This document shows, one piece after another, positions 1-11,576 of a DNA stretch of 64,000 nt. Source of the DNA: Phymatolithon calcareum (Eukaryota > Rhodophyta > Florideophyceae > Hapalidiales); assembly GCA_977006965.1 (NCBI GenBank), contig OZ345356.1:2294001-2358000 (forward strand). Reading direction: 5' to 3'. The notes below the pieces were generated by a model. The model saw only the letters and a program-made list of their open reading frames with translations. It did no database searches and was not told the DNA's origin. Every line of letters begins with the position of its first letter. Position 1 is the stretch's first letter. Made by a program: the position numbers and the translations under genes.

Positions 1-639
1 CTGTCTTTATTTCTCCGAGTTGCAGTTCTTCTCGCCACCTTGAGCGGGCGGTACAATCTGGTCAAGAAACGACACAACGTCACTTCCACTCTTCTTCGCC
101 GGGCATTTGCTGCACTTAACTAGCAGAGGGACCGTGCTGTACCCTCCAGTCATATTCAGTGTTCCCTTTCGCTCGCACCTAAAATAAGGAAGCTTGTTCT
201 GAATCGATGGAACCGCTTGCCGAGTAGGGTTGTCCTTCACAGTTTGGGGATAGTTCTCTTTCGGTACGCATCCCCTTTAGGTGTGAGAGTCGTTTTCGTA
301 GCAACTGCTCCCTGCTTCTTTCTACTGTTCGCTGGTCCTGACTGTGGACCGGGGGTTAACTCTTGACTCAAATTTTAGTTCTTTTTGAGTATTTCCGTCT
401 TCCGCCGTCGAGTTTCGACTTGCCCGGCGTCTCGATCTGCGACTTTCCTGCGTTAGCCAAGGCAGCTCACAGTCTCGATGATCATTCTAGGTCTCCATTT
501 CGCCTTCAGGAGGCATGGCGCTTTGCCCCTACAAAGATAGAACCTTCCTGGAGAGCTTCCCCGACAGAAACCTTCTATTCCGCCAAGCTTGCTCGCGATC
601 GCTGTTTGGGTCCGTTCGGTCCAATACAGACTCTTTAAT
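1..639. other. No recognised gene
   Basis: Nothing here matches a family I know. A 77-codon open frame on the minus strand (7-240) contains CSKCPAKK and a second Cys near its end, which could be part of an exon, but it is short and unsupported. The minus-strand frame that covers 529-975 is LINE-B only down to about 640; its last 35 or so codons are flanking sequence. Confidence 0.3.
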
Positions 640-1320
640 TCTCACTGCTTTGTGCGGTATATTATTCTTGGCGAATGTAATTTTCCTGCTACGGTGCTCT
701 TCTTGCTGCTCCCATGCCCGCCGCAGGCCAGATCTATCTTGAATGTCAGTTGTCGTGTTTGTTCCCCGTATACAGTCGAGAGTTTCGAGTTCTAGCTCTG
801 CCCCTGTGTCTTTGGTCTCCTCCATACACTTTCTTAATCTTTGACTTAGCTTCCGGAGCAGGTGCTGTCGGCAAAACTCCCATGGCTCTATTTGGCACAT
901 TTTCATTAATCTTCTCCAGTGCCGCGTTGTCCACTTCTCGAATAGTATCGCTGCAATGCCATTATGAGCTTTCACTGCTGCTGCTTTCGATACACCGATT
1001 GTGTCCGGTGCTATATGCGCAATCTACTCATATACTGGCCTGAAAAAAGCTTTGAAGGGCTGGACGCTCTTTTCTGTGCTATATCCTCTTCTTGTCGTGC
1101 CTAGGTTGCTCATGAACAGGACTTTTGCGCCACTGCTTTTGAATCGCTCCAGAAGTCGGTCGTCACGAATACCGTTCGCGTCAATTGTCCTCCAGAGATA
1201 TTCTGCAGTGCGACGTATATCAACTTCCTCGTCTGCCAGTATGATGAGTTTTCCGATCCTTCGACGCGGGAGTATGACTGAATATTTTCCGGTCAACCAC
1301 GTCATCTGATTGACCCTTGT
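640..1320 (-). mobile_element. LINE-B fragment (RT thumb to C-terminal region)
   Basis: Degenerate piece of a non-LTR retrotransposon. The minus strand reads through 1305-1024 (CSVILPRRR-like start here as YSVILPRRRIGK, then RRTAEYL, LLERFKSS, RRGYSTEKS) and, after a stop near 1032, continues in 975-640 (WTTRHWRRLMKMCQIEPWEF, ELETLDCIR, TTTDIQDR, RKITFAKN). The same two blocks occur in the same order in the LINE-B copy at 39.2-45.6 kb, which is how the family and reading frame were recognised. The catalytic FADD block lies upstream of this fragment and is missing. It is 5'-truncated and carries at least one stop; non-functional. A miniature element lies just outside its 5' end. Confidence 0.8.
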
Positions 1321-1344
1321 CTAAACGGAACATTCGTGGAGTAT

Positions 1345-1745
1345 TGTGGCGTCCAACGCCACTATCATACTGCTGTACAAATAACTCCCTTCAAATTGTC
1401 ATTACAGCTTTCATTTACAGAAAGTCCTTACAGATAGCATTACAGCCATTACAGTACCGTAGGTTTCGATGCGTACTTACACCATGAAGGATCACCAAGG
1501 GCAAACCCTAGAATCGCTGCTTACAGGCTCTTTCACTGTAGGCATTACAGCGGCGCCTACGGCGGGCTAGGAAGGCGCTTCGCGGCTTCCAGATTCTTCC
1601 ATTGATCCATTTCTCATATTGCCAAGTCATCATTTGATCCAGTTCTTTTTCTAGAAAGATCGACGCTTCGCGGTGCCCTCGCCGTTTTGCCAGGAAACAA
1701 CCAGACCACAACCAGTGTGCCAATTTTTGCGTTTAACACCCCACA
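1345..1745. mobile_element. TGTGG miniature inverted-repeat element, copy 1
   Basis: Non-coding 401-bp element, one of three copies in the window (others 50922-51288 and 61895-62226). It starts TGTGGCGTCCAACGCCAC, itself a 7-bp-stem hairpin, and ends with CCCCACA, giving inverted termini. The 5-bp sequence AGTAT flanks both ends (1340-1344 and 1746-1750), an exact target site duplication. The interior repeats the word TTACAG many times. No protein is encoded, so it would depend on a transposase supplied elsewhere. The superfamily is uncertain; a 5-bp duplication does not fit hAT (8 bp), mariner (TA) or piggyBac (TTAA). Confidence 0.8.
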
Positions 1746-1750
1746 AGTAT

Positions 1751-2252
1751 TTTCTATACACTGGTTGATTTGGTTCAAACATTTTGGATAGATCGTATAT
1801 GAGTGAATTGATTTGATGAAGACAAGCTCTGTTGATGAGAACTGGCCATGATGTCGATGGAAAGGTTTGGATTGGGAGTTTGTGAAGGCGATTAGCTCCT
1901 TCATCACGTTCCTTTCCCCTTTATATAAAATTTGAATTCTATAAATACGCTCTGCTCCGATTTTATTGCAGGAAATTGTATACGTAGAGCAATGTATTAC
2001 TGCACTTACGACACAGTGGGCATAAGGCTTTTTCCCTGTTGTGAAACTACACCAAATCGTGATATTAGTGTTCCTGAATTTTGTTGTAATTTTTCTACGT
2101 GCAAATGAGTACAAGGGGTACCGGAGGTATGTATACTACTCACACAGGGCGAAAAATATTTGGAAAGTTGACAATGTTTTGATTATATTTAGAGCATAGA
2201 TATCGCAGTGACAAATTAATACTACATATTTGCTTCAATTTCAGTTTTTGTT
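1751..2252. other. No recognised gene
   Basis: AT-rich sequence. A minus-strand open frame (1751-2114) contains TGKKPYAHC, reminiscent of a C2H2 zinc-finger linker, but the second Cys and the His pair are not in place, so I do not call a finger protein. Confidence 0.3.
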
Positions 2253-2263
2253 AGCAGAACTTT

Positions 2264-2959
2264 AGGCAGAATATCTCGGGAGGACAATTGACGCGATCCG
2301 AGTATCGAGAGCAGCAGTGCAAGTCTAAAAAGACATAGCAACGATACTGTTTGGAAAGTGGGCTGGGCGGCACTGGAGAAGACAAATGAAGCTATGCCAA
2401 AAAGAACCATGGGAGTTCTGCCGACAGCACTTGCTCTCGAAGTGAACGCGAAGACTTAGAAAGGTTGCGGAAGAGACACGTGACACGGGAGCACAGATGG
2501 AACTCGAAGCGCTGGACCGCATGCAAAAATCGAGCACACCATGCGATATCCAAGACAAGAGTGCCCTCAGACTAGCCGGGAACCACAAGAAGAACGCCGC
2601 TCTAGGAAAATTACATTGGCCAAGAATGGTCTACCGCACCAAGCAATGAGGATTAAAGAAACCAGGCACAGAATTCTATGTGAAAAATGGTTTGTAGGTC
2701 AGTTTCCAAGAAATCCGCCGAAGTTAATAGAATTAACGGCAGTCAAGGAGCATGGGCAGTCAGAATACTGAAGAGCATCCTGAAGAAGCCAACATAGACC
2801 CCCACAGAGGAGACTAACGTGACCCGAGACATAGACGCGATACTAAATAATTCTGATTAAGGAACTGAAATTTCGAGTGTAGTCGAATGCTAAAAAAGTG
2901 CCGATACTCCTCACGTTTGGACACATGGTACCTTCTCAATAAATCCACTTAATTACGTC
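2264..2959 (+). mobile_element. LINE-B copy, internally deleted, with target duplication
   Basis: 5'-truncated LINE-B copy. It begins in the RT thumb (GRTIDA-like), jumps by an internal deletion to the block before WAGRHWRRQMKLCQKEPWEF, and runs through FVGQFPRNPPKLIE to the family 3' end, GGTACCTTCTCAATAAATCC followed by ACTTAATTACG. The word AGCAGAACTTT lies immediately before (2253-2263) and after (2960-2970) the copy and is the target site duplication, extended to 12 of 14 matching bases if one base on the left end and one on the right are added. Stops and frameshifts are present, so it is inactive. Confidence 0.8.
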
Positions 2960-3057
2960 AGCAGAACTTTTACCTCATGTATATTGCAAATGTGATAGTT
3001 TATGACAGCGATAAATGTAGCTCTCGGAAAACCTCGTTCTTTTCGTGCTTGACTTCT

Positions 3058-3183
3058 CCCGGAACACTCCACAGATGCTCATTCAATGCATCTTGCCTAA
3101 TATGGTGACTTAGCGAGCTAGTGTTCATCCCGAACACTACACACATGCTTAGTCAATACATCTACAAGCCTAATATGGTGATC
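3058..3183. repeat. Degenerate tandem duplication
   Basis: Two copies of a unit of about 55 bp (3058-3110 and 3129-3183), both opening CCC(G)GAACACT, containing ATGCTYAKTCAATRCATCT and ending CCTAATATGGTGA. The offset is about 71 bp. No coding potential is apparent. Confidence 0.55.
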
Positions 3184-6100
3184 TCTGTTCATGAAAACAT
3201 CACCCTGGAATTAAGTCTTGCCACTATTTCATCAACGCTAAACGGGCAGTTTTGAAGCTTCTAGTGGGTGTAGAGTTGGCAATACTAGCAGAGATTTCCA
3301 CTTCCTGAGCAAACAGAAATGCTTCTTCCACTTTCGTCAGGCCCATCGTCAAGTTCACCCTCCATTCGCAATAACACCAACATATTATGCAATATCACAC
3401 ATACTTGACTTATTTTAACCAGTCATACGTGGTGATGTTCTCAGAGCACTTATATTTGATGGCCAGGAGAAGGTGGCTTCGTCTGCATGTGAACCATATA
3501 ATTACGTCTGTTTAGTCTACTCTGGACTTCTTTAAGGAGCAAAAATGGACACAATGGCTGAAAATCGCGAGGAACAGCTACCGAAAAACGAGCACAGCAA
3601 CGGGGCGTCAAAATATCAGAGCAATAATTAAATCAACCAACCATATTCCGTATATGTGAAAGCTCGGTGCACATGGCGCATTCGCCTATTGGCCGAAAGT
3701 TTATCACCGAAAGTAGCATGTGATACTTTTGTTGACAGATTTCCAAAAATCTGTCACCAATTTATCAATTTGGCATCAATTCTGTAAATTTTGCACTCGA
3801 TATACATGCTCACTTACGTTTCCATTTATCACCGCAGTATCTATGCTCTCAGTACAGACCAATTGTCTGAAAATAACGGAATATTATTGAACGCAGAAAA
3901 AGAGTGACGCTTGTGTAAACATTGCGCAACAAGCTCACATCTACTGTTCAGTATAAATCGGGCTCAGAGCCACGACAGAGAGCTTGTTCCCCTGCAAAAA
4001 CTACCAATCTCGCACACTTACTTTTAATTTCAAATCCAATCACTTCGCAATGCAATTTTCTGCACAGCATTCAGCCGCTCAGCTTTTTTCGATATCACAA
4101 CGACGCACGCAATTTGTTTCTACCAAAGTCCAAAGAAGGAATGTCATTCGTTCGATGATTGATGAGGTGCCATCATCTGGAACTTCTGCCCTAACAGTGA
4201 ATCGCATCGTGCAGCATTTCCGTGCTGTTTTCCGAGGAAACGAAAACAAGACTAAGCTGGGCAATCGCAAAAAGGCGCATCGTACTATATGAAATTGGCC
4301 GTAAAACGCATGGAGAATGTGAATGGCAGGGTTGATGAAAACGGGCTTCCATTATTTCGTGGTTTGGCACTCAATGTTGACGGATAAGGGGAAAGGAGCA
4401 ATTATTTGATTACTTGCAGGAAATTGTTGCGAGATATCCTTTAGAATTCTGTGCTGTACAGCCAGAGTATAAAACAACTGAGTAGAATTGATCGTGACAG
4501 AAATTTCTTTTTCTGTTATGAAAACGTTTAAATTTTGTTCTTTTTCTCGTTGTTTCAGCATATACTTCGCGCGAAAAAGGGCTCCTGAATTACTGTAAAG
4601 TGACATATGATCGAATTTCACGAAGATACTAATATCAAGACTTGGTGTAGTGTAATGAATACTTTGCAATCATGCAAAGTATTGATTAAAGTACATAAGA
4701 TAGAAATATTTACATCCGCGCTTTTCCCAAAATGTTTTCAAAAACGGTTCGATTTACAACGAGTACGAATTCCTTCTTGCACCGCTTCGAAAAATCTCGG
4801 CAGCTGATATTTACAACTATGATACGCGACAGACTAATTTCTAAACCAGTGTAGTTCTTCTTAATTCTTTGCCATTAGTATGACGTCGTCCGCAAACATG
4901 TTCAGACGAAGGGTCGGGTCAGAATCATTGAAAGTACCGACATTCAAGACATTATTTTTCCTACTGCATTCGCATTCGGACGCGTATTGCAAGTTTGCTT
5001 ATCGTAACATGCGATTCATCTCACAAGCGTGCTGAGATTTTTCGGCAGAGGGCACTCCGGCGTGGATTTACCAGTATATAGAGGTATATTCTCTCCCACT
5101 AAGTACACTTCTCAAGGGCATTCCCCATTTCACTCATCATCTTCGCTCGACAACACACTGACAGCAGCATATAGCTTTCATTGGAAAACAAGAGCTGAAG
5201 TCCGAAAATTTGGGGGATTCTCTGTTGTATATGTTGCAAATCGATATAAGAAATGAGATAGAAATCGAGAAGACTTTAGAGAGGAAACATGATGAATGCT
5301 GATAATCATCGAAGTGAACTTCAGAAGCAAAAAGGAATCCATTGACTCCGCAATACGAACGCTTTTCACGAAACAATAGCCTAGAGATTTGGAAGGCGGG
5401 CATACGTGTTCGTACGTGCATTTATTTATTTCACCGAATTTACAACTTGCGAGCAAAATTAAATCTTACGAATACCAATTGTAGCGTACAGAATTGGAAC
5501 ACGACGCTGTAGAAGCTGTAATACTAGGCGTCACCATGGCGCTGGCCGTGTGAGCGTGGTCCAGGTGTTGAGTGAGCGTTAGAATCAAGAAGAAGGTTTC
5601 CTTGGCCACGTTGGTCGACAAACCGATTTACTGGTCGACGATGGAAGTCAGTCTTGGTATCAGCTGTTGATGATTTATGTGGATGTCGAAATCCGTGACC
5701 CTCCTACTTGAGGTTGACTACATTTTCTTATATACCCTAAATTATCTATGAATAGAACTACAGAAATCTACCGTGAGGCAGTAAGCACGTACCAGAATGA
5801 AGAAGACATCTAGCCCACCCATCATCTCGTGCCCACGGAAGTCTCGAATTTATCTCATGCCAGTAGATCTTGTGGCTGTGAAGAAGGGAATTAAACAGGA
5901 CGGAAAAACGTAGTTAGTGTTGCGCGGAGGAGGAGTTGAGGACGATAGATTAACTATACCTATGACTGGGTCGTGAGGAGTACAACAAAGAGTCAGGGTA
6001 TAATCCACGCTCACTATCGTTAAACGAGTGTCGATTTAGAAGAAGCGTTGGAGCAGATTCTAGCACCGATATCAAGCTGCATAAAGTTAGAAATCTGTCG

Positions 6101-6990
6101 CGGATATCGTCCAGGAACCATTGCTGGAACACACGTATGATACACCGCACTATCACCCGTGTCACCCATCACTGGCGGGATACTCCCGCTCGCGCTCAAT
6201 GCTATCCGCGCGCACTCAATGGGTATTTGAATTTACGCGCTCGCTCCCGTAAGTGCGAACTACGCGAACGCGCTTTGACGATCCCGCGTCACGAATTTAA
6301 GAGCTGTATACGCGTCGCCGGACGCGTCGCTCCTAACGATGAAGGTTTACGTGGCCGACCTTTTATTACCGCATCTACTTTTCTCTCGATTGTTTCCCGC
6401 CTTGCATTTACTCCGTCTCAATGATCCTTGCGCGCGTGTGTGCGCATTGTATGCGAATCGTTATTATTCCATCTCATTGTTCTTCTGTGTTCTCGTGCGC
6501 TTCGATGCTAGGAAGCTTGTCTTCTTAAGTTCATCCTCCCGGCCAACTCTCTAGTTTCGGAGGCACGCCTTCTATTGAAATTATTGTTCAAGTAAACTGT
6601 TCTATTGAAGACGTCATCGCCCCGAACCGACGCTGTGCCTCATTGGCCTTGGCTTCGGGTTCCTTCCGTGCCTTGCTGCGAGTCGCAGCAGCACCACCAC
6701 TATCGAAATATTCGACAAAATCTCTATATTTCTTCGAATCTAGAAAGCAAGTTTTGGATATGAGAGCTCCTTCGAGAGAGGAAACTTTGCAACATACTGC
6801 CAAACAGTCGAAGATGTTAAAGAGTTGAAGATGAATTTGAAGACAATTGTATTCAAGTTTTGTGAGGAATAAATAACTGGTTTTTCCCAATTATTGGATC
6901 CCTCTCGGATCGAAAAAATGAGGAGTCCGCAACCGACACGTCATGAGCTATCGATGGCCAACATGTCCCATTACTCTTCAAGAATACGTA
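3184..6990. other. Long stretch without a recognised gene
   Basis: No ORF here matches a family I know. The longest frames (3984-4292 plus, 4352-4669 minus, 6588-6890 minus) have no domain, signal peptide or repeat match. Around 6150-6350 the sequence is rich in CG dinucleotides (many CGCG and GCGC words), unlike the AT-rich surroundings. That could mark a promoter region or a decayed gene, but no convincing transcript start or coding frame is attached to it. Confidence 0.35.
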
Positions 6991-6994
6991 GACT

Positions 6995-7018
6995 CAGTCG
7001 GGCGTTAACGCCCGACTG
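6995..7018. repeat. 24-bp perfect palindrome
   Basis: CAGTCGGGCGTT followed directly by its reverse complement, with no loop. It sits between the CG-rich stretch and the hAT-derived region. It could be a cruciform-forming site, a dyad protein-binding site or the scar of an inverted end; none can be shown from sequence alone. Confidence 0.75.
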
Positions 7019-7423
7019 ACTCTTCTCTAGTGAATGATGCTTCGAAATAAATACAATAATTGTCGCAAGCACGACGATCTCAATAAATACAATAAATCTT
7101 CTCGACTCAGGAATAAATTATTCGAACAATAATTTAAATAATTACAATAGCAGTTATTTTTTCTAATGCTTTGGAGAGAGACGCAGAAAGACATGTCTGA
7201 GTGTTCTAGACGGAAACACCTGAACGGACGCGAATTGTAGTAGTCGAACAGAATTAAGCAATCGCTCTAACATAGTTCACACTGCCACAGTACCATCCGC
7301 CATGCAACAGCGCTACGATTGTGCCTTTCAACTGGCGTGCAATGCGTTTCTCAACAAGCCCAACGAGCTGAAAGATGATTCGAATGAGCGTAGCCCGGAA
7401 CAGGGGACTGAGAACCGGGAAAA

Positions 7424-7885
7424 TTAGTTTATGTCCTCATCTTGCACGTATTGCAAAGGAAGGTTCTTCATGACGATCAAGCGCAGATATCCCCACACCG
7501 CTCTGACGTACTCAGACAGCGCCCGTTTGCGAAAATGAAACTTGATAGTACCACCTTTCTCCATGGAAGCGGATAGCGCATCCTGGCACTTTCGATTGAG
7601 CACCGATTCCTGTTGAACAGAAGTTTTGCCTTTGGCGTAGCAACGTTTCAGGTGGGTGTACGGGTTGTTGAAGCCTGTCTTGCCGAGAAACGAAAGAATA
7701 GAAGTCGGACATGACGACTTCGGGCGACGATACTGTAGATAGTGTTTCTCGTTTTGCTCACCCGATATGACGGATGTGCGTGCCATTTTGCTAACAAAGG
7801 ACATCAGAGCGACGACCACGTCCTTCGGTGATGGTTGTTGCATTTTCGTGATGTTGTTAGAGATGAGATGACATGGAACAGACAA
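7424..7885 (-). pseudogene. hAT transposase N-terminal fragment
   Basis: 153-codon minus-strand ORF. Residues about 50-85 hold a Cys and, in NPYTHLKRC, a His and a Cys arranged like the end of a BED-type zinc finger. Residues about 125-150 read YVRAVWGYLRLIVMKN and then LPLQYVQDED, which matches the conserved stretch after the BED finger in hAT elements (LRLIV, N, P, V-D/E). The DDE catalytic core and the dimerisation domain are absent: a stop follows at once and the sequence beyond does not resume. A BED finger binds the transposon ends; this remnant alone could not transpose. It is probably a relic, less likely a small domesticated DNA-binding protein. Confidence 0.55.
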
Positions 7886-8108
7886 TCGAACATCTTGAAT
7901 CTTTTTTGTACCTAATAGCTTCGGTAATGGGCGACGTTAGTGTTACAGTGAGACGAACGTACTCATCACAGAATGTCCAGTAATGGCGTTGTACGCATCT
8001 AGTTTTCAGCTGATGTACTACTTTTACGTAGCGAAAGGCGACAACACGCCAGAGGAATGTATTAATCAGTAATGACCTGTCATGCATCTAGTTTTCAGCT
8101 GCTGACGG

Positions 8109-8532
8109 GTGCACGTCACTGCAATACAGATTGAACAATCGGAACGTAGTGCAATACGGATTTCAATGCGTGGAGGGGATCGCAATACAAGATTGGGATT
8201 GCAGATTGCAATTGATTGGCAATGCAATGAATTTGGTTACAAGCCTGCCTTTCATGGAGCTTACAGTGCTCGCTGTGGCCAATCTTCCTCGCCAAAAACC
8301 GAGTTCTTCGTTCCAGTATCAACCACAAGTGCGCCAGAAGGCAACGAAAATCTACTTACAATCAACAGAAGCTTTGAACTCCCTCTTCCAGGCCCTCTCG
8401 CATACGCCCTGCAGGATTCTTGAGACCAAACATTACAAGAGAAGCTTGATATTGTCACTATTGACCGTGATCGGAAGACATCAGCGGACAAAAGAGGGGA
8501 TTAATATTACTGAAATATTTCTAGGCCAGTAA
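8109..8532 (+). repeat. GCAAT-rich repeat region
   Basis: From about 8118 to 8235 the word GCAAT or ATTGCAAT appears repeatedly in both orientations. Similar GCAAT/ATTGC clusters occur at 55.7, 56.6 and 61.6 kb. The overlapping 133-codon plus-strand frame (8131-8532) is not recognised, and I treat it as chance reading through repeat DNA. Confidence 0.4.
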
Positions 8533-8785
8533 CTTTGCTGCAGCATTGACTACGCGTCAGTAGAGCTGCGACCCTCAGTCCCATAAAACATATTGTTCAA
8601 AGCGGTGGCCAAAGGTGGATGAAGTAGGTAGATGGTGACGAGCAGTCTTTGTTGAATTTGTTGTTGGTTACCAGGCTTTATTAGACCATCGATAGCTTTT
8701 TATACTAATTATGAATAGGTTACAACATACCTTGCAAATAATTCATTTTCAATATATTCACAGCTCGCTTTCGCGTAAGAATAGA

Positions 8786-9298
8786 TTATTTAATCAAGAA
8801 AGTCAAATGCATAAATAATTTATTCATGGAGAGGGTCAAAAGTAAATATGAAGTATTGGAATATATTCTCATTCCATTATCGCGCTTAGTGAGGTGGCCC
8901 ATGTACTTGACAACGGGCTTCGTAGAAAGGTTGGGGGATTTGATGTGCTTTCGTAACGCCTCTTGCTCGGCAACGGAAAACTGCAGCAGAGTCGACACAG
9001 CAAAATGCACCCAACCATGAGCCGCGACCACTTTAGGTTTGTAGAAGTAAGCCGCCTTGACACTTGAATTAATCGATGGTGCGCATGTCGATGACACGAG
9101 CGAAGAGTCGGTTTCCTGAAGATCTTTCAATTCCTCTGGATGCTTGGCTCGCACGTGCGATAACTGATTGGCGTATCCACTGCCCTTCTGCTTCCTGGTA
9201 GTGGCAGAGAGGCATCTCCAAACGAAATCGTCGTCGTCGTTGGCCTGGCTAAAAAAGCTTTCCCTGACTCGTTTCCCAAGAGTTGACTTGTGTGGCAT
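8786..9298 (-). pseudogene. hAT-type BED zinc finger protein fragment
   Basis: 170-codon minus-strand ORF with a clean ATG. Residues about 20-55 read FVWRCLSATTRKQ and then GSGYANQLSHVRAKHPE: a Trp-Arg-Cys, a basic stretch, then His-x4-His, a BED-finger layout. Residues about 85-130 (GWVHFAVSTLLQFSVAEQEA, STKPVVKYMGHL) match the segment after the finger in hAT transposases, where the pattern is W, PFS, VE, then K-Y. The catalytic core is missing and the C-terminus runs into AT-rich DNA. Together with 7424-7885 on the same strand it suggests the decayed remains of one or two hAT elements between about 7.0 and 9.9 kb. Confidence 0.6.
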
Positions 9299-10076
9299 GA
9301 TTCCAGTAGTCTAAATAAAATTGAAGGACGCTCACAAAGATGTGCAATTGATAGAAGTTGATGAATTGATGGTGGTTGGCTTGGATGTGAGTGATTTGAC
9401 TTGCCCGGGTCGCAATTTAAGTACTAGTGTTTAGACATTGCAGCAATCCTGATAACAGCTAATTGTCGGAAAGATGGTTCTAATGTTCTCATCAACGTTC
9501 AAATCATAGTACGTTGTTGTCTACAAGCGAGACACGTACTATTGATATCAATCAAGTGAGTGTAATGTTGCAACGTTACGCAGGCAAGAAAACATGTTCT
9601 ATTTGGGAGCAACATTAGTAGTAATAGAAAAGACAAGTACGAGCACCTTCAGAATCAGACACGGAGAGTAATTCTAAAAGTATTCTCCCTCCTGCAAAAA
9701 TAAATTATTTTATTCTATCGAGGCTATGAATGAATTATTTATCCAACAGATTGCAGTTGAATAAATAAATATAAATACATATTCGAATGCATTTAAATAT
9801 GAATTATTTTTTACAAGGTATGGGTGACAAGCAATCTATAAGCTCTTCCATCAGTACAATAGCACAAGCGCCGCAGGCGCTTTTTGCGAGATTACCGTTC
9901 CGCGTATTCTTACGCAGAAACATAGATGAAATACAAATGAAGCAATTATGTGATCAGGGATCACAAGGAAGACAAGATGTAGATGAACTTGAGGAGGTTG
10001 AGACCGAAGTGGAAGCTTGCGAATGGAGTCTGGTTGCACTAGAGATTTGGACAGGGGTGTAGAAATTGTAGCTTCC

Positions 10077-10285
10077 AACAAATAAAAGCCCTGGACCAGA
10101 AGCTTCTCCCTCCCCATTTTTATGCGAAAGGGGTTTTCCTGCTAGGAGTACGACGTTAACCCGGTTTACACGGTTTCGAGTAGATTAGCGAAGCTAAAAA
10201 GAGCCCAGCTGGAAAAGCATCTCCTTTGCAGTCTCATAATAGTTTCTGAGGATGTTTAGTAAATTCCAAATTCAAAAAATTATTG
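10077..10285 (+). mobile_element. LINE-A 3' end relic
   Basis: Diverged copy of the LINE-A 3' untranslated region: AAGCTTCTCCCTCCCC, a pyrimidine/purine stem ending AAAGGGGTTTTCCTGCTAG, TACGACGTTAACCCGG, the word CATCTCCTTTGCAGTCTCAT and the tail GTAAATTCCAAATTCAAAAAA. The same blocks end the full LINE-A at 14.3-14.5 kb and the copies at 27.9 and 44.9 kb. Confidence 0.75.
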
Positions 10286-10424
10286 ACAATGAGCCACGTT
10301 CATTAGCTCATGCTATAGAATGGTTTGGACGCTAAGTTTTATGCCTAGTTGGGGAAATGTTTCCCTCTATTTCAGAAGAGTTCGCACTCTAAACGGAGAT
10401 TTTTGCGTGCATTCTTCTACAGCT

Positions 10425-10600
10425 ATGGAAGGAGACCAGAAGTCGGTTTTGTCGTCCACTGCATCGTGTTACACGAACAAGAAAAGAAACTCTTCCATAG
10501 GACGAACCCAGCCAAGACCTCTTGGCAGTAGGAAAGTTGCCCCAAGCGTCAGCAGATGCGTTGGTAACTTTTAAATAAAATCTACCTTTCTTCTTCTACC
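10425..10600 (+). mobile_element. Family H 3' end (SINE or LINE tail)
   Basis: One of about eight copies of a non-coding repeat. Diagnostic blocks in order: GAACAAGAAAAGAAACTCTT, CCAGCCAAGACCTCTTGGCA, GAAAGTTGCCCCAAGCG, CAGATGCGTTGGTAACTTTT, then AAATAAAATCTAC and a CTT-rich tail. The best matching copy is at 33000-33190. No ORF is shared between copies, so it is either a SINE or the 3' tail of an unseen LINE. Confidence 0.75.
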
Positions 10601-11050
10601 GCTATAGACGAGAAACCGTACATTCATGTCCGCTGGCTTCACATTAAAGACGTGTCGGATACCCAAACACGAGAAGACGCGTCCTTAAGCTGGAGCCAGC
10701 GCACACGACTGTACTCTTCCCGTGCTCAAGGCCACACGCTTAATCGAGTCCGCTAAGGGAGTTTAGATATGACGTTGACAGTTTGGGCTCAACACTGGTT
10801 TTCGTGTGACCACATATGTTCCAGCAGCTTGGATGGCTATACCCGGTTTCTACTCTCTTGTGTCTACCCAGAGTGCCAGAAGAAAATGGCGCTGCAAAAC
10901 CAAGCAACTCATCCATTACTCAATTAACTCCCACACCAGTCGTCGAAGTTCTGTAAATTCAGATCCAGAATTTACGATCGACTTCTTTTGGTTCACAAAT
11001 CCACTACAGAGTTTGCAAAGTGAGAAAAACGATCCTGTTATGCTCATAAC
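10601..11050. other. Possible LINE-A 5' region
   Basis: Between the family H tail and the first LINE-A reading frame. It may hold the 5' untranslated region of the element, but no second copy in the window reaches this far, so the boundary cannot be placed. No 14-bp duplication matching the 3' flank near 14520 was found. Confidence 0.25.
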
Positions 11051-11053
11051 ATA

Positions 11054-11305
11054 ATGGTGCCGCAACATGAACAGTGCAATGCGACAGGGAACACAGATAC
11101 TACTGACAGAGAGACGGATGATGTCCCACCTGGCTTACAAACAGAAGTTAATCCAGGAGCAGCTGAAATCGCCATCCCAGAAGCGGCCGAAATAGCTGGG
11201 CAAGGGGCAGTAGAAGACTCGAACCACAATTCCGAAGTTCCAAATGATACGACATCAGACGCTCTTGCGGGACCCCAAGAGACAACCACGAAGAATGCTA
11301 TTTAA
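11054..11305 (+). pseudogene. LINE-A N-terminal segment
   Basis: 83 codons rich in Glu, Asp, Thr and Ala (for example PGAAEIAIPEAAEIAGQGAV), low in complexity and without Cys knuckles. It overlaps the endonuclease frame and stops at TAA just where the other frame opens, so a one-base indel near 11300 probably split one ORF. It may be the N-terminus of the endonuclease-RT protein or the end of an ORF1; not decidable here. Confidence 0.45.
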
Positions 11306-11543
11306 GAAGAGGTGGCGTCTGGCAACCTTAAATGTTGGCGGCTCCCCGGAAACCTCAACGTACCTAGAGAAAATGATGAGAAACCATGGAATCGACATGG
11401 TGGCAATAACAGAAACACATTTGAGACCAGAAGGGAAAATTCGGGCTGATTTCTTCTCCTTCAACGCAGTGCGCCCGCCTCCTCAGACTGGTCGAAACTC
11501 TGGAGGTGTCTCTCTTTTCTTCCGCAACCTTTGTGGAAGCTGA
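11244..11543 (+). pseudogene. LINE-A endonuclease, N-terminal half
   Basis: APE-like endonuclease that nicks the target DNA to prime reverse transcription. Visible motifs: LATLNVGG (the first Asn of the fold), MVAITETHL (the catalytic Glu) and GGVSLFF. The usable domain starts at about residue 20 (WRLATLNV). The frame ends early at a TGA at 11541-11543; the rest of the endonuclease resumes in another frame from about 11550, so an indel lies near 11540. The element is therefore inactive as it stands. Confidence 0.85.
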
Positions 11544-11576
11544 CTGATCTTCAAGCACGCGGAAACAAATTTCCAA

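Noticed and set aside
1751-2114. C2H2 zinc-finger-like TGKKPYAHC on the minus strand
   Set aside because: The second Cys and the His pair are not correctly placed, and no neighbouring finger exists.
1614-2114. 166-codon minus-strand ORF as a gene
   Set aside because: Its C-terminal third lies inside the TGTGG miniature element, whose other copies have no matching frame.
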